From Slackia piriformis YIT 12062 (GTDB lineage: Bacteria; Actinomycetota; Coriobacteriia; Coriobacteriales; Eggerthellaceae), in the NCBI RefSeq assembly GCF_000296445.1, contig NZ_JH815199.1, positions 242,113 through 306,112 of the forward strand: 64,000 bases of DNA, read 5' to 3'. The notes under the pieces were generated by a model that saw nothing but the letters and a program-made list of their open reading frames with translations, did not search any database and had not been told where the DNA came from. Both the position numbers and the translations under genes were made by a program. Of the stretch, positions 47,648 through 55,686 are shown in pieces (position 1 is the first letter of the stretch; every line of letters starts with the position of its first letter).

Positions 47648-48655
47648 ATGGCAATCATCACGCACCCTACTCGCATCTTCGATTTGCACTGCGATACCCT
47701 CGATCGGCTGGCGCTTCACAACGCCATTCCCGAAGCAGGATTCATGGCCGAAGACTCTCTCGTTCCCGCACATCGTATGAGCTCGCTGGCTGATAATGCC
47801 GCGCATATAGACCTGACGCGCATGGCGCGTGCCCAGTACGCATGGTGTCAGTGCTTCGCCGCCTTCATTCCCGACGGCCTTGGCGAGCAGGGGTCGTTGC
47901 ATGTGTTCAATACGGTGCATTCCTATTTCAAGGAGCAGCTTGCCCAGCACGCGGGGTTGATCGAGCAGGTCATGGACGCACGCGACATTCGTCGTATCGT
48001 AGATGAGGGGCGTTGTGCTGCCATGTTTACGGTCGAGGGAGGGTCGTTTTTAGGCGAGGAGCTCGACCGAGTCTACGAAGCCGCTGATCTTGGCGTGAAA
48101 ATGATTACCTTGACCTGGAACGACAAGAACGCCATCGCTTCCGGCAACAAGACGACTGACGGACTTTCGTTTTTCGGACGTGACGTCGTGCGCACCATGG
48201 AGAAGCGCCGTGTCGTCGTTGACGTATCGCATCTCAACGACCGTAGCTTTTGGGAGGTTCTCGAAGCGGCCGAGCGACCGCTTGTCGCGTCGCACTCCAA
48301 TTCCCGCAAAATCTGCGCGCATCCGCGCAACCTGACCGATGATCAATTCAGGGCCATCGTCGAGCGCGGCGGCCTGGTCGGACTGAACTACTGCAAGCGC
48401 TTCCTGAGCGAAGCCGGCTATGTGACGCATGACGACGTGCTTCGTCACGTAGACCATCTTCTCGAACTTGGCGGAGAGCATGTTCTAGCTCTGGGAAGCG
48501 ATTACGATGGTTGCGATGTTCCCGAATGGCTTTGCCCGGCGGAGAAGGTGGGTAATCTCTACGACCTTCTCTCTCGGGAATTCGGGCAAGATATTGCCGA
48601 CGCTATCTGCTTTGAAAACGCATGCGCGTTCTTTGAACGCAATGAGCAAAGGTAG
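47648..48655 (+). CDS. Membrane-dipeptidase-type zinc peptidase (renal dipeptidase family)
   Basis: The 335-residue protein is a TIM-barrel metallopeptidase that cuts dipeptides. Metal ligands appear as FDLHCDTLD (His-x-Asp), the Glu of VEGGSFLGEE, HSNSRKI and DVSHLND; LALGSDYDGCDVP holds the C-terminal Asp. No signal peptide is present, so it is probably cytoplasmic. AAGGACGC precedes ATG 47648. It is downstream of ilvE and may release free amino acids. The second part converges on a class-A-like serine hydrolase across a long palindrome. Confidence 0.94.
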   Translation: MAIITHPTRIFDLHCDTLDRLALHNAIPEAGFMAEDSLVPAHRMSSLADNAAHIDLTRMARAQYAWCQCFAAFIPDGLGEQGSLHVFNTVHSYFKEQLAQHAGLIEQVMDARDIRRIVDEGRCAAMFTVEGGSFLGEELDRVYEAADLGVKMITLTWNDKNAIASGNKTTDGLSFFGRDVVRTMEKRRVVVDVSHLNDRSFWEVLEAAERPLVASHSNSRKICAHPRNLTDDQFRAIVERGGLVGLNYCKRFLSEAGYVTHDDVLRHVDHLLELGGEHVLALGSDYDGCDVPEWLCPAEKVGNLYDLLSREFGQDIADAICFENACAFFERNEQR

Positions 48656-48686
48656 TTTTCGAGGAACGTCTACACTTTCGCATGAA

Positions 48687-48756
48687 AACGGCGCCCCTCG
48701 AAGTGAACTAGACCCCAAATGTGCACATTAGGGGTCTAGTTCAAAGGGCGCCGTTT
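48687..48756. repeat. 70-base nested near-perfect palindrome between convergent genes
   Basis: Outer arms AAACGGCGCCC (48687-48697) and GGGCGCCGTTT (48746-48756) enclose inner arms TGAACTAGACCCC (48704-48716) and GGGGTCTAGTTCA (48731-48743), which flank a self-complementary core AATGTGCACATT (48718-48729). The whole can form a very long stem on either strand. It can act as a bidirectional terminator, but is far longer than needed. Confidence 0.85.
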
Positions 48757-48792
48757 CTCGTTGCGGCCGTCTTGGCTTGCTGGTTTTGCCTG

Positions 48793-50094
48793 CTAGGCAC
48801 TGAGCGCTTCGTTGGTTTCGAAGACGCTGCGGGCTATTTCCTGGAAAAGCAGACGGTTCTCGTCGCTATCGGCCATGCCGGTCATCACCGACAGGACGAA
48901 GGGATGGCCGTCGACGGTGACGATGCCCGCATCGCATACGCCGTTGTAGTTCGGATCGGAGTCGGAGCACCATCCTGCCTTATCTTTCACGAGCGCGTTT
49001 GTGCCTTGGAGAGCGTCGCGGATGAATGACGTTTCGGTTTGGCCGAGCAGCGTGGACAGGTACGTCGCGGTTTCGGTGCCGCTTTCCAGATAGTCGTACA
49101 TCTCGGTCCAAAGCTTTGCTGAGCTGCGTGCGCAATACCACGGATACCACGAATCGGCGCGGTAGGTGGCGTCGTTCGCCCCGACGCCAGTGACCCATTT
49201 GTCGAATCCCATGGTGTCGTACGAGTCGCGCAGCGATCCATAGGCGTTGTTGTCGGAATAGATAATCGCATCGTCAATAAGGTCGGAAACTATGTATGAT
49301 CCTCCATTGTAGTAGCTGGAAGGATCGTAGAGCATCGTGCCGGCGCAATCGGAATCGAGCGATATCGTGCCCGGTTCTATCAACGATTCGCAGACGTAGA
49401 GGGCATAGGGACCCTTAAACGAGCTGGCGCCGTACACAACGGCGTCGGCGTTGTAGGAAATGCCGCGACCGGTTTCCAGGCTGTAGAAGACGAATCCAAC
49501 GTCGCCTTGTTCCGTGGCGTCGTCTACGGCTTTCTGGATGGTGGAGCGCTGCTCTTCCGAGATTTCCGGCGTTGAGGCGTTCGAGAGGGAGAAAGCTTCA
49601 AGGCCGGAAGAAGAGGGGATGCTGTCGAGTTCTTGCGGCGAAGGGTCGAAAGATATGGTCTGGACTTCTTCTGACGCTTCCGTCTGCTGCTCTTCCTGTT
49701 GGACTTGTGCGACTTGCTGCGGTTCAGAGACAACGTCTTCCTCTGAACGGTCGCAGCGGGATACTGCTGCGGAGATAAAGACCGCAAGAAGGATAATGAC
49801 GAGCGCGGCAAGGAGCACGCCTGGAAGAGGCCTGCCGGAAAAGAGGGGCGCTTTCCGGAAGGGTGCCGGGGCGAATGCGTCGGAGGGGGCTTCGTGGCGA
49901 GCGTGGCGTCCGCTTGGCGTTGTTTTCCCTTCAGCTACGGTCTTGTTGTTATGGTGCAGAGCCGCCTGCTGCGTGCCATGCAGGGCATTCTCCCTTTCTT
50001 GAAGTCTTTCTCGCGCTTTCTCGCGCAGCTCTTTTTCGAAAGAGTCTTCGACGATGCTGCGTTTAGGATTCCTCGTATCATTTGAACTGGTCAT
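48793..50094 (-). CDS. Membrane-anchored class-A beta-lactamase-like serine hydrolase
   Basis: The 433-residue protein has a charged cytoplasmic region (1-88, with coiled-coil-like Glu/Arg runs), one transmembrane helix (about 91-112), a Gln/Glu-rich linker, and an extracytoplasmic catalytic domain. The active-site Ser224-x-x-Lys227 (SSFK) and Ser-Asp-Asn (280-282, SDN) motifs of class A enzymes are present; the third motif (Lys-Thr-Gly) is less clear (KDKAGW). It may be a beta-lactamase or a D-Ala-D-Ala-cleaving enzyme. The long cytoplasmic domain is unusual. It is convergent with the dipeptidase gene. Confidence 0.83.
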   Translation of the reverse strand: MTSSNDTRNPKRSIVEDSFEKELREKARERLQERENALHGTQQAALHHNNKTVAEGKTTPSGRHARHEAPSDAFAPAPFRKAPLFSGRPLPGVLLAALVIILLAVFISAAVSRCDRSEEDVVSEPQQVAQVQQEEQQTEASEEVQTISFDPSPQELDSIPSSSGLEAFSLSNASTPEISEEQRSTIQKAVDDATEQGDVGFVFYSLETGRGISYNADAVVYGASSFKGPYALYVCESLIEPGTISLDSDCAGTMLYDPSSYYNGGSYIVSDLIDDAIIYSDNNAYGSLRDSYDTMGFDKWVTGVGANDATYRADSWYPWYCARSSAKLWTEMYDYLESGTETATYLSTLLGQTETSFIRDALQGTNALVKDKAGWCSDSDPNYNGVCDAGIVTVDGHPFVLSVMTGMADSDENRLLFQEIARSVFETNEALSA

Positions 50095-50261
50095 ACGTAC
50101 CTCTCCTTACGATGACGTATCAAGATAATCACCATATGGGTATTAGGTTATGTGCGCAGCGCACTGTAGCATGGCGTAAGGCCGCAGGGGGAGGAATGCA
50201 TGTATTTTTCAGCTAAAATGAAGTATCTGCGGAAAAAGCGACTTCGAGGAAAAGAGGGTCG

Positions 50262-50936
50262 ATGATAGACAAGATAGCTTTCCGAAGCCTGTCGTACGGT
50301 TTGTACCTTGTCACCGCTCAGGATGGCGAAAAGCAGGCCGGCTGCGTGGTGAACACGTTCTCTCAGGTCACGTCGAGTCCCGCCCAGGCGAGCATCGCCA
50401 TCAACAAGGACAATTTCACGACGGGCGTTATTACGGCGTCGGGCATGTTCGAAGTGTCGGTGCTTGCCCAAGACGCTCCTATGGAGCTCATCGGTCGTTT
50501 CGGATTTCACAGCAGCGTGGACACCGATAAATTCCAAGAAACCGAGACCCGAGTCGACGAGGCGGGCGTGCCGTATGTGGCTGAGCACACCGTCGCGCAT
50601 TTTTGCGTCAAGGTGAAGCAGACGATGGATTTGGGAACGCATCTGTACATCATGGGCGAGGTCGTGGAATCGGCGGTACTCTCTTCCGAAGAGCCTATGA
50701 CGTATGCGTATTATCACCAGGTCAAAGGCGGGAAAACGCCACCTAAGGCATCGAGCTACGAACAGCCGGAGAATGCGCAGGAGCAAAAAGAAGAAAGCGA
50801 AGGTGCCGCTGCTCGCACGTTTGCATGGCGCTGCACGATTTGCGGGCATATCGAATACGTTGATGAGCTTCCCGACGATTTCGTCTGCCCCGTCTGCGGC
50901 GTGGGCAAGGAGCTTTTTGAGAGAATCGAGCTTTAG
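50262..50936 (+). CDS. hrb: Flavin reductase-rubredoxin fusion (high-molecular-weight rubredoxin)
   Basis: The 224-residue protein joins an N-terminal FMN-binding flavin reductase-like domain (1-150; [18 protein letters not shown]) to a C-terminal rubredoxin (about 186-222) with [14 protein letters not shown] and [17 protein letters not shown], four Cys ligating iron. It would pass electrons from NADH to flavodiiron proteins or rubrerythrin, detoxifying oxygen or NO in anaerobes; Hrb of Moorella is the known example. The catalytic partner is not in this window. AAGAGGGTCG precedes ATG 50262. Confidence 0.93.
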   Translation: MIDKIAFRSLSYGLYLVTAQDGEKQAGCVVNTFSQVTSSPAQASIAINKDNFTTGVITASGMFEVSVLAQDAPMELIGRFGFHSSVDTDKFQETETRVDEAGVPYVAEHTVAHFCVKVKQTMDLGTHLYIMGEVVESAVLSSEEPMTYAYYHQVKGGKTPPKASSYEQPENAQEQKEESEGAAARTFAWRCTICGHIEYVDELPDDFVCPVCGVGKELFERIEL

Positions 50937-50961
50937 AGCATAGCTTCCAGGTCGCTTACTC

Positions 50962-50998
50962 TGCATAAATATGCGTAAAACAGAAATTTCGAATTTCT
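50962..50998 (+). promoter_or_regulatory. Palindromes upstream of the argGH leader, possible ARG box
   Basis: TGCATA-AA-TATGCG (50962-50975) resembles an arginine-repressor box of the form TGCATA-N-TATGCA, and AGAAATT-TCG-AATTTCT (50982-50998) is a further inverted repeat. Assignment to ArgR is speculative. Confidence 0.35.
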
Positions 50999-51099
50999 TC
51001 TTGCAAAATGGAATTGCATTCGGTAAAGTTCATTCAACGCTTTACCAAAGTAGAGCATCAGACTATCTCGGAGCATTTTTCAGGAAAGGGGCAGCAATC

Positions 51100-51195
51100 A
51101 TGACGATTATGTACGTACAGCCTTCTTTCCGACGCCAGGACCGACGTACCGCGCTGCGATGCATGCGTGTGTTTTCTGCGGTCCATGCAAGGTAG
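51100..51195 (+). CDS. Arginine-rich leader peptide of argGH (attenuator peptide)
   Basis: This 31-codon frame has AGGAAAGGGG just upstream of its ATG and encodes MTIMYVQPSFRRQDRRTALR followed by CMRVFSAVHAR. Seven codons are Arg: 11, 12, 15, 16, 20, 23 and 31. It precedes a hairpin terminator and the argG gene and is the sort of peptide whose translation stalls when arginyl-tRNA is scarce. It is proposed as an attenuation leader, not as a functional peptide. Conservation has not been checked. The 3' part of the coding sequence also carries the 5' arm of a candidate antiterminator. Confidence 0.72.
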   Translation: MTIMYVQPSFRRQDRRTALRCMRVFSAVHAR

Positions 51196-51235
51196 TTCTT
51201 CCTTGTAGCATCACATCATAGGACGCAAGAAACAC
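51169..51235 (+). promoter_or_regulatory. Candidate antiterminator of the argG leader
   Basis: GTGTTTTCTGCG (51169-51180) pairs with CGCAAGAAACAC (51224-51235) at 11 of 12 positions (one of them a G-U wobble; the single mismatch is C with A). The 3' arm overlaps the 5' arm of the terminator (51230-51240), so the two structures are mutually exclusive. Confidence 0.6.
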
Positions 51236-51260
51236 CCGGCATCGCGCCGGGTGTTTTTGT
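51230..51260 (+). terminator. Attenuator terminator upstream of argG
   Basis: AAACACCCGGC (51230-51240) and GCCGGGTGTTT (51246-51256) form an 11-base stem with a 5-base loop, then TTG and further T. It lies between the leader peptide and argG, where a plain terminator would block the operon. Confidence 0.88.
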
Positions 51261-51373
51261 ATTCGGAACATGCGCAACGGGTGTTCCGCGGGTATCTCTT
51301 TGTCTTTGTATCGAATTCCAATGAGCTTAAAGCACGAATGCGCTTTACGCAACGAAAGGTGAGGGTGAGAACC

Positions 51374-52651
51374 ATGGCTCAGGCGGCAACGAAGGAAAAG
51401 GTAGTGCTTGCGTATTCAGGCGGCCTTGACACCTCGGTATGTCTGAAATGGCTCCAGGCGGAAAAAGGGTTCGACGTCATAGCCGTATGCGGCAATGTCG
51501 GTCAGGACGAAAACGACCTTGCGGCTATCAAGCAAAAGGCGATCGACATGGGCGCGGTTGCTTCCTTTGCGGTTGACATGCGTGAGGAGTACGCCAACGA
51601 GTACGTGACGCTTGCCATTGCCGCCAACGGGCTCTACGAGAACTCCTATCCGCTTCTTTCCGCGCTGTCTCGTCCGCTTCTTTCCAAACACATGGTTGAG
51701 GTAGCCCATGCATTCGGGGCGAAATACGTTGCCCACGGCTGCACGGGCAAAGGCAACGATCAGGTGCGTTTCGAAACGTCCATTAAGGCGCTCGACCCGA
51801 GCATCGAAATTATAGCTCCCGTGCGCGAATGGAACCTCCATAGCCGCGAGGAGGAGATGGAGTGGGCGAAGGCCCACGGCGTTCCCGTGCCCACCACGAA
51901 AAAGTCGCCGTATTCCATCGACGACAACCTTTGGGGTCGCGCGATCGAATGCGGCGTGCTCGAGGATCCCTGGTGCGAGCCTCCTGCGGGCATCTGGACG
52001 CTTACCGCCGACGCGCAATCTGCTCCCGATCAGCCGGAATACCTCGAGATAGGATTCGAATCGGGTGTGCCCTGCTCGCTCAACGGCGAGGAAATGGGGC
52101 TCGTTGACATGATCAAGACAATCAACGTCAAAGCGGGGCTGCATGGGTGCGGAAGGCTTGACATGGTGGAGAACCGTCTCGTGGGCGTGAAGTCGCGCGA
52201 GTGCTACGAAGTTCCCGCCGCTCAGGTCATCATCAATGCGCACAAGGCGCTCGAGACGCTTTGCCTCGATCGCGAAACGCAGCATTACAAGTTTGGCATC
52301 GAACAAAAGTGGGCAACGGCCGTGTACGAAGGCCTGTGGTATTCCCCGCTGAAGGAGGCTTTGGATTCGTTTTGCGCATCAACTCAGGCATGCGTGACGG
52401 GAACGGTCAAGGTGAAGCTCTATAAGGGCTCGAGCACGGTGGTGGGACGCAAGAGCCCGTATTCCCTCTATGATTTCGGTCTTGCCAGCTACGGCGCGCA
52501 GGATACGTTCGATCACGAAGCGGCGAAGGGGTTCATCCAGCTCCATGGTTTGCCCACTACCGTATGGTCAGCAAAGCAGGGTCCTGCAGCCAAAGAGATG
52601 GCCGAGCAGAGCGCGTTCGAGGAAAAGGCAAACGCTGTCAGCGCCGCTTAG
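51374..52651 (+). CDS. argG: Argininosuccinate synthase
   Basis: The 425-residue enzyme joins citrulline and aspartate with ATP. The N-terminal ATP-binding VVLAYSGGLDTSVCLKWL (P-loop SGGLDTS), VAHGCTGKGNDQVRFE and WNLHSREEEMEWA segments are typical. The product feeds argH directly downstream. ATG 51374 is used because the conserved core begins just after it, with GGTGAGGGTGAG upstream. Expression is likely controlled by the leader described above. argGH is 105 bases apart from argH with a hairpin between them. The other arg genes are not in the window. Confidence 0.98.
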   Translation: MAQAATKEKVVLAYSGGLDTSVCLKWLQAEKGFDVIAVCGNVGQDENDLAAIKQKAIDMGAVASFAVDMREEYANEYVTLAIAANGLYENSYPLLSALSRPLLSKHMVEVAHAFGAKYVAHGCTGKGNDQVRFETSIKALDPSIEIIAPVREWNLHSREEEMEWAKAHGVPVPTTKKSPYSIDDNLWGRAIECGVLEDPWCEPPAGIWTLTADAQSAPDQPEYLEIGFESGVPCSLNGEEMGLVDMIKTINVKAGLHGCGRLDMVENRLVGVKSRECYEVPAAQVIINAHKALETLCLDRETQHYKFGIEQKWATAVYEGLWYSPLKEALDSFCASTQACVTGTVKVKLYKGSSTVVGRKSPYSLYDFGLASYGAQDTFDHEAAKGFIQLHGLPTTVWSAKQGPAAKEMAEQSAFEEKANAVSAA

Positions 52652-52662
52652 CAAGAACGGAA

Positions 52663-52698
52663 GCGCCCTTCGAGTCGAGGCTTTCCCTCGAAGGGCGC
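52663..52698 (+). terminator. Intercistronic hairpin between argG and argH
   Basis: GCGCCCTTCGAG (52663-52674) and CTCGAAGGGCGC (52687-52698) make a perfect 12-base stem with a 12-base loop, without poly-T. It may tune the argG/argH ratio or protect the upstream message. Confidence 0.6.
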
Positions 52699-52756
52699 AT
52701 GGAGGGTTTTCATCCGGGTTGCAAGGCAAGTCGGATTCAACGGAAAGGTGCGCGTC

Positions 52757-54160
52757 ATGGCGTTGTGGTCTGGAAGGTTCGAGGGGGGCGTGGGCGAATT
52801 CACGCAGGAATTCGGGGCATCGCTCTTTGTGGACAAAGAGATGTATGCACAGGACATTGCGGGTTCGCAGGCCCATGCCAGCATGCTTGCCGCCCAGGGA
52901 GTTATTTCCACCGACGATGCGAATGCTATTCATGAGGGCCTTGAGGCTATAAAGCAAAGCATAGACGACGGCTCGTTCGTATTCGATGTCAACGACGAAG
53001 ACATCCATATGGCAATCGAGGCCGAGTTGACTCGGGTGATTGGAACTCCTGGCGCGCGGCTGCATACGGGACGCTCGCGCAATGACCAAGTTGCCGTTGA
53101 CCTGCGTCTTCATGCGAAAGCGCTCTTGGAGGACTTGCTCGAACAGAATGTCTCCCTTTGCGAGGTGCTGCTCAAGAAGGCGGAAGATACCTTCGGCGTC
53201 ATCATGCCTGGGTATACGCATCTACAGCATGCACAGCCGGTTTTGTTCAGCCATTATATGCTTGCGTATTTTTGGATGTTCACGCGCGATTACGTTCGTC
53301 TGAAGCATGCGTACGAAGCGGCCGATGCGAATCCGCTAGGAAGCGCGGCGCTGGCGGGAACAACGTATCCTCTTGATCGCTTTATGACTACGGAACTTCT
53401 CGGATTCGACCACGCCATTCCGAATTCGCTCGATGCGGTTTCCGATCGTGATTATCTGCTTGATTTGGAATACGCCTGCAGCGTAGCCATGATGCATCTC
53501 TCGCGTCTGTGCGAGGAAATCATACTCTGGTCGTCGACGGAATTCGGATTCATCACGCTTTCGGATGCGTTTTCGACGGGGTCGTCGATTATGCCGCAGA
53601 AGAAGAATCCCGATTTCGCGGAGTTGACTCGCGGAAAGATGGGTCGTGTCGTCGGAGACCTGGTGGCTCTTCTTGTGACCATGAAGTCTTTGCCGCTGGC
53701 ATACAACAAAGATTTGCAAGAGTGCAAGGAAGGAGCGTTTGACGCCGCCAAGACGCTGCATGACTGCATGTATTGCGTAGCCGGCATGGTCGATACCATG
53801 GAGCTTCATGAGGAGGCCATGCTTGTTTCTGCGAAGAAGGGTTTTACGGCTGCTACGGATGTCGCCGATTACCTGGCGAAAAAAGGGATGCCGTTCCGCG
53901 AGGCTCACGAAGTCGTAGGCAATCTCGTCCTGTATTGCGAAAAAAACGGGAAGGAGCTCGAAGAGCTTTCTTTCGAAGAGCTGCACGACGTCTGCCCTCT
54001 TTTCGAAAAAGATGTTGTGTCCGCTCTCGACACCGAAGCCATTGTGGCCGCGCGCACGACGTACGGCGGAACCGGCCATAGCGCAGTAAAGCTCCAGATG
54101 AAGGAGGCACATGAGTTTCTTGCGTCCATGAAAGCGGCATACGCGAGCGAGAAGAGCTGA
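52757..54160 (+). CDS. argH: Argininosuccinate lyase
   Basis: The 467-residue enzyme splits argininosuccinate to arginine and fumarate. LWSGRFEGG at the start, the TGRSRNDQVA and HTHLQ-type (here GYTHLQHAQPVLFS) substrate blocks, and the fumarase/aspartase signature GSSIMPQKKNPD (about residue 279) are clear. AAAGGTG precedes ATG 52757; a GTG at 52748 is in frame. Fumarate produced here could feed the anaerobic respiratory reductases of this organism, though that is inference. A long inverted repeat follows the gene. Confidence 0.98.
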   Translation: MALWSGRFEGGVGEFTQEFGASLFVDKEMYAQDIAGSQAHASMLAAQGVISTDDANAIHEGLEAIKQSIDDGSFVFDVNDEDIHMAIEAELTRVIGTPGARLHTGRSRNDQVAVDLRLHAKALLEDLLEQNVSLCEVLLKKAEDTFGVIMPGYTHLQHAQPVLFSHYMLAYFWMFTRDYVRLKHAYEAADANPLGSAALAGTTYPLDRFMTTELLGFDHAIPNSLDAVSDRDYLLDLEYACSVAMMHLSRLCEEIILWSSTEFGFITLSDAFSTGSSIMPQKKNPDFAELTRGKMGRVVGDLVALLVTMKSLPLAYNKDLQECKEGAFDAAKTLHDCMYCVAGMVDTMELHEEAMLVSAKKGFTAATDVADYLAKKGMPFREAHEVVGNLVLYCEKNGKELEELSFEELHDVCPLFEKDVVSALDTEAIVAARTTYGGTGHSAVKLQMKEAHEFLASMKAAYASEKS

Positions 54161-54211
54161 AAGGCCTATGAATGAATCGAACGTTGCCTCTGAGATGCCT
54201 GGGGGCAGCGT

Positions 54212-54263
54212 TTAAGAAGACGCTCAGCGTGAGCCTATGAAGTACGAAGTGCCGTCTTCTTAA
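54212..54263 (+). terminator. Long hairpin after argH
   Basis: TTAAGAAGAC (54212-54221) and GTCTTCTTAA (54254-54263) are perfect 10-base arms. Inside lies a second small hairpin, GCTCAGCGTGAGC. AAA follows on the coding strand rather than T. Confidence 0.6.
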
Positions 54264-54281
54264 AATTGCCGCAAAATCGCA

Positions 54282-54310
54282 TTGACCGCGCGGCTATGCG
54301 AAGCTAAAAT
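54282..54310 (+). promoter_or_regulatory. Promoter of the tRNA genes
   Basis: TTGACC (54282-54287) and TAAAAT (54305-54310) are spaced by 17 bases, 34 bases before the first tRNA. Confidence 0.7.
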
Positions 54311-54343
54311 ACTTATCTGCGCATCGTCGCACGTCATGAACGT

Positions 54344-54419
54344 GGGCCGTTAGCTCAGCTGGTAGAGCAGGGGACTTTTAATCCCAAGGCCGCGGGTTCG
54401 ACTCCCTCACGGCCCACCA
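54344..54419 (+). tRNA. tRNA-Lys (anticodon TTT)
   Basis: The 76-base gene folds as a full cloverleaf: acceptor GGGCCGT/ACGGCCC, D arm GCTC/GAGC, anticodon loop CTTTTAA with TTT at 34-36, T arm with GTTCGA, and an encoded CCA (54417-54419). A terminator-like hairpin with a T-run follows. Confidence 0.97.
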
Positions 54420-54433
54420 TGCATGATTCATTG

Positions 54434-54461
54434 AAGGCCGGGCAATGCCCGCCTTTTTTGT
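54434..54461 (+). terminator. Terminator after tRNA-Lys
   Basis: AAGGCCGGGC and GCCCGCCTT arms (one mismatch) around an AAT loop, then TTTTTTG. Confidence 0.8.
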
Positions 54462-54472
54462 AAAGACGGAAT

Positions 54473-54546
54473 TGGGCCATGGTGTAATGGCAGCACAAGG
54501 GTTTTTGGTGCCTTTAGTCTAGGTTCGAGTCCTGGTGGCCCAGCCA
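54473..54546 (+). tRNA. tRNA-Gln (anticodon TTG)
   Basis: The 74-base gene has acceptor TGGGCCA/TGGCCCA, an anticodon loop TTTTGGT giving TTG, a T arm with GTTCGAG, and an encoded CCA. The anticodon stem has two G-U wobbles, as is common for this tRNA. Confidence 0.93.
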
Positions 54547-54615
54547 TCCGTCCGATCTGATTCGTAATCCTAAAAACTTTCAATCTACTATATAGACGAA
54601 GTAGGGGAGAACCGC

Positions 54616-54621
54616 TATAAT
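54616..54621 (+). promoter_or_regulatory. -10 element upstream of tRNA-Thr
   Basis: A perfect TATAAT lies 30 bases before tRNA-Thr; the -35 region (TAGACG) is weak. The T-run at 54455 blocks read-through from tRNA-Lys, so this tRNA likely has its own promoter. Confidence 0.5.
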
Positions 54622-54651
54622 TCTCATTCGCGTTTACATAACGCAGTGCGT

Positions 54652-54727
54652 GCCGATGTGGCTCAGTTGGTAGAGCAACGCACTCGTAATGCGTAGGTCA
54701 CCGGTTCGAGTCCGGTCATCGGCTCCA
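54652..54727 (+). tRNA. tRNA-Thr (anticodon CGT)
   Basis: The 76-base gene has acceptor GCCGATG/CATCGGC, D arm GCTC/GAGC, anticodon loop CTCGTAA giving CGT (reads ACG), T arm with GTTCGAG, and an encoded CCA. A GC-rich hairpin follows. Confidence 0.97.
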
Positions 54728-54737
54728 GAACAAAAAC

Positions 54738-54765
54738 AGGCCAGCCTCAGGGCTGGCCTTTGCTT
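54738..54765. terminator. Terminator after tRNA-Thr
   Basis: AGGCCAGCC and GGCTGGCCT arms (about 54738-54759) with a short loop, then TTGC; it also faces the convergent CarD-like gene. Confidence 0.8.
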
Positions 54766-54866
54766 TTCCGGCGCCGCGAAGGGCTTCGCCGACGATTGCA
54801 GGGTCTGCGTTCGTCGTGCTGTCTGCGGCTTCTGCGTCGCGAATGCATCGTGTAAAGCCGGCCTTT

Positions 54867-55379
54867 CTAGGCGTTTGCATCGCGGTTGTGAGCGACGATG
54901 AATTGAACCACTTCGTCTTCCTCGATTTCAAGTGCGGCGGAAAGTTCGCTGAGCACCCGATGATTCGCCTGGTCGAAAAGGCGGGTGTACATAGAAGACG
55001 GCAAGCGCTTCTTTCTTTTCTGTTCCGTGATTCGTTCGCGCATGGTTTTGAGCACGCAAATGGCGGTTGCGCAATCGCACTGGCGAAGCCGGCTCTTAAA
55101 ATGCTCCTCCACCGTTTTCGAGTTGGCATCGTTGAAATCATCGGTTGCAATGAGGTCGATGCTCTCGATGAGCGAAAGGGCTTCGGTGCGGTTTATGACA
55201 GGCGTCATAAGATCCTCGTGGTCCACGGGGACGTAGACCGTTCCGCCGCGTTTGGAGCTTGGGGAAAGAACGTAGTAGGTTTTTTCGGAGCCTCCGCCGA
55301 AAGAAACGTGGGCGTCGGTTTCGGTGATGGTGCATGCGCCATAGTTCGCATAGACCACCTTGTCGAATTGGTGGAACAT
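54867..55379 (-). CDS. CarD/CdnL-family RNA polymerase-binding regulator
   Basis: The 170-residue protein has the CarD/TRCF RNA-polymerase-interacting domain at residues 1-65 (FHQFDKVVYANYGACTITET, then YYVLSPSSKRGGTVYVPVDH) and a helical DNA-contacting domain. CarD stabilises the open promoter complex and strongly affects rRNA promoters in actinobacteria. AAGGAG six bases before ATG 55379 selects this start over ATG 55385. It is divergent from the AEC permease. It lies next to three tRNA genes and 8 kb from the rRNA promoter. Confidence 0.9.
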   Translation of the reverse strand: MFHQFDKVVYANYGACTITETDAHVSFGGGSEKTYYVLSPSSKRGGTVYVPVDHEDLMTPVINRTEALSLIESIDLIATDDFNDANSKTVEEHFKSRLRQCDCATAICVLKTMRERITEQKRKKRLPSSMYTRLFDQANHRVLSELSAALEIEEDEVVQFIVAHNRDANA

Positions 55380-55686
55380 AGCCATCTCCTTGTTGTGATA
55401 AAAAATGTGCGCTGAACAGGCAGTACATCAATCTCTATCAATATAGCACGCTTCTGATGCTTGTTCACGAAATACTGACAAAAATGGGCAGCAACCTGCG
55501 AAAACGTCTACAAACGGCCGCAAGCGCGTCTCGATGGCCTCCTCTGTCGCAAGCGGCGTTTTTCGGCGAGGGGCGGCTAGTCAAAACTTACAGAGGGGAA
55601 TTTTCTGTAGAGATGCGCTGCTAGGGTTCTTTGCGTATGCGCCGAGGTCTAGCCTAGAGACGGACGCTTTTTGGAAGAAGGTTTTT
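55380..55686. other. Divergent spacer between CarD-like and AEC genes
   Basis: This 307-base gap holds no gene that I can support. It is AT-rich near 55385-55480, where the CarD promoter probably lies, and the right part contains purine-rich leader of the permease. No operator was recognised. Confidence 0.5.
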
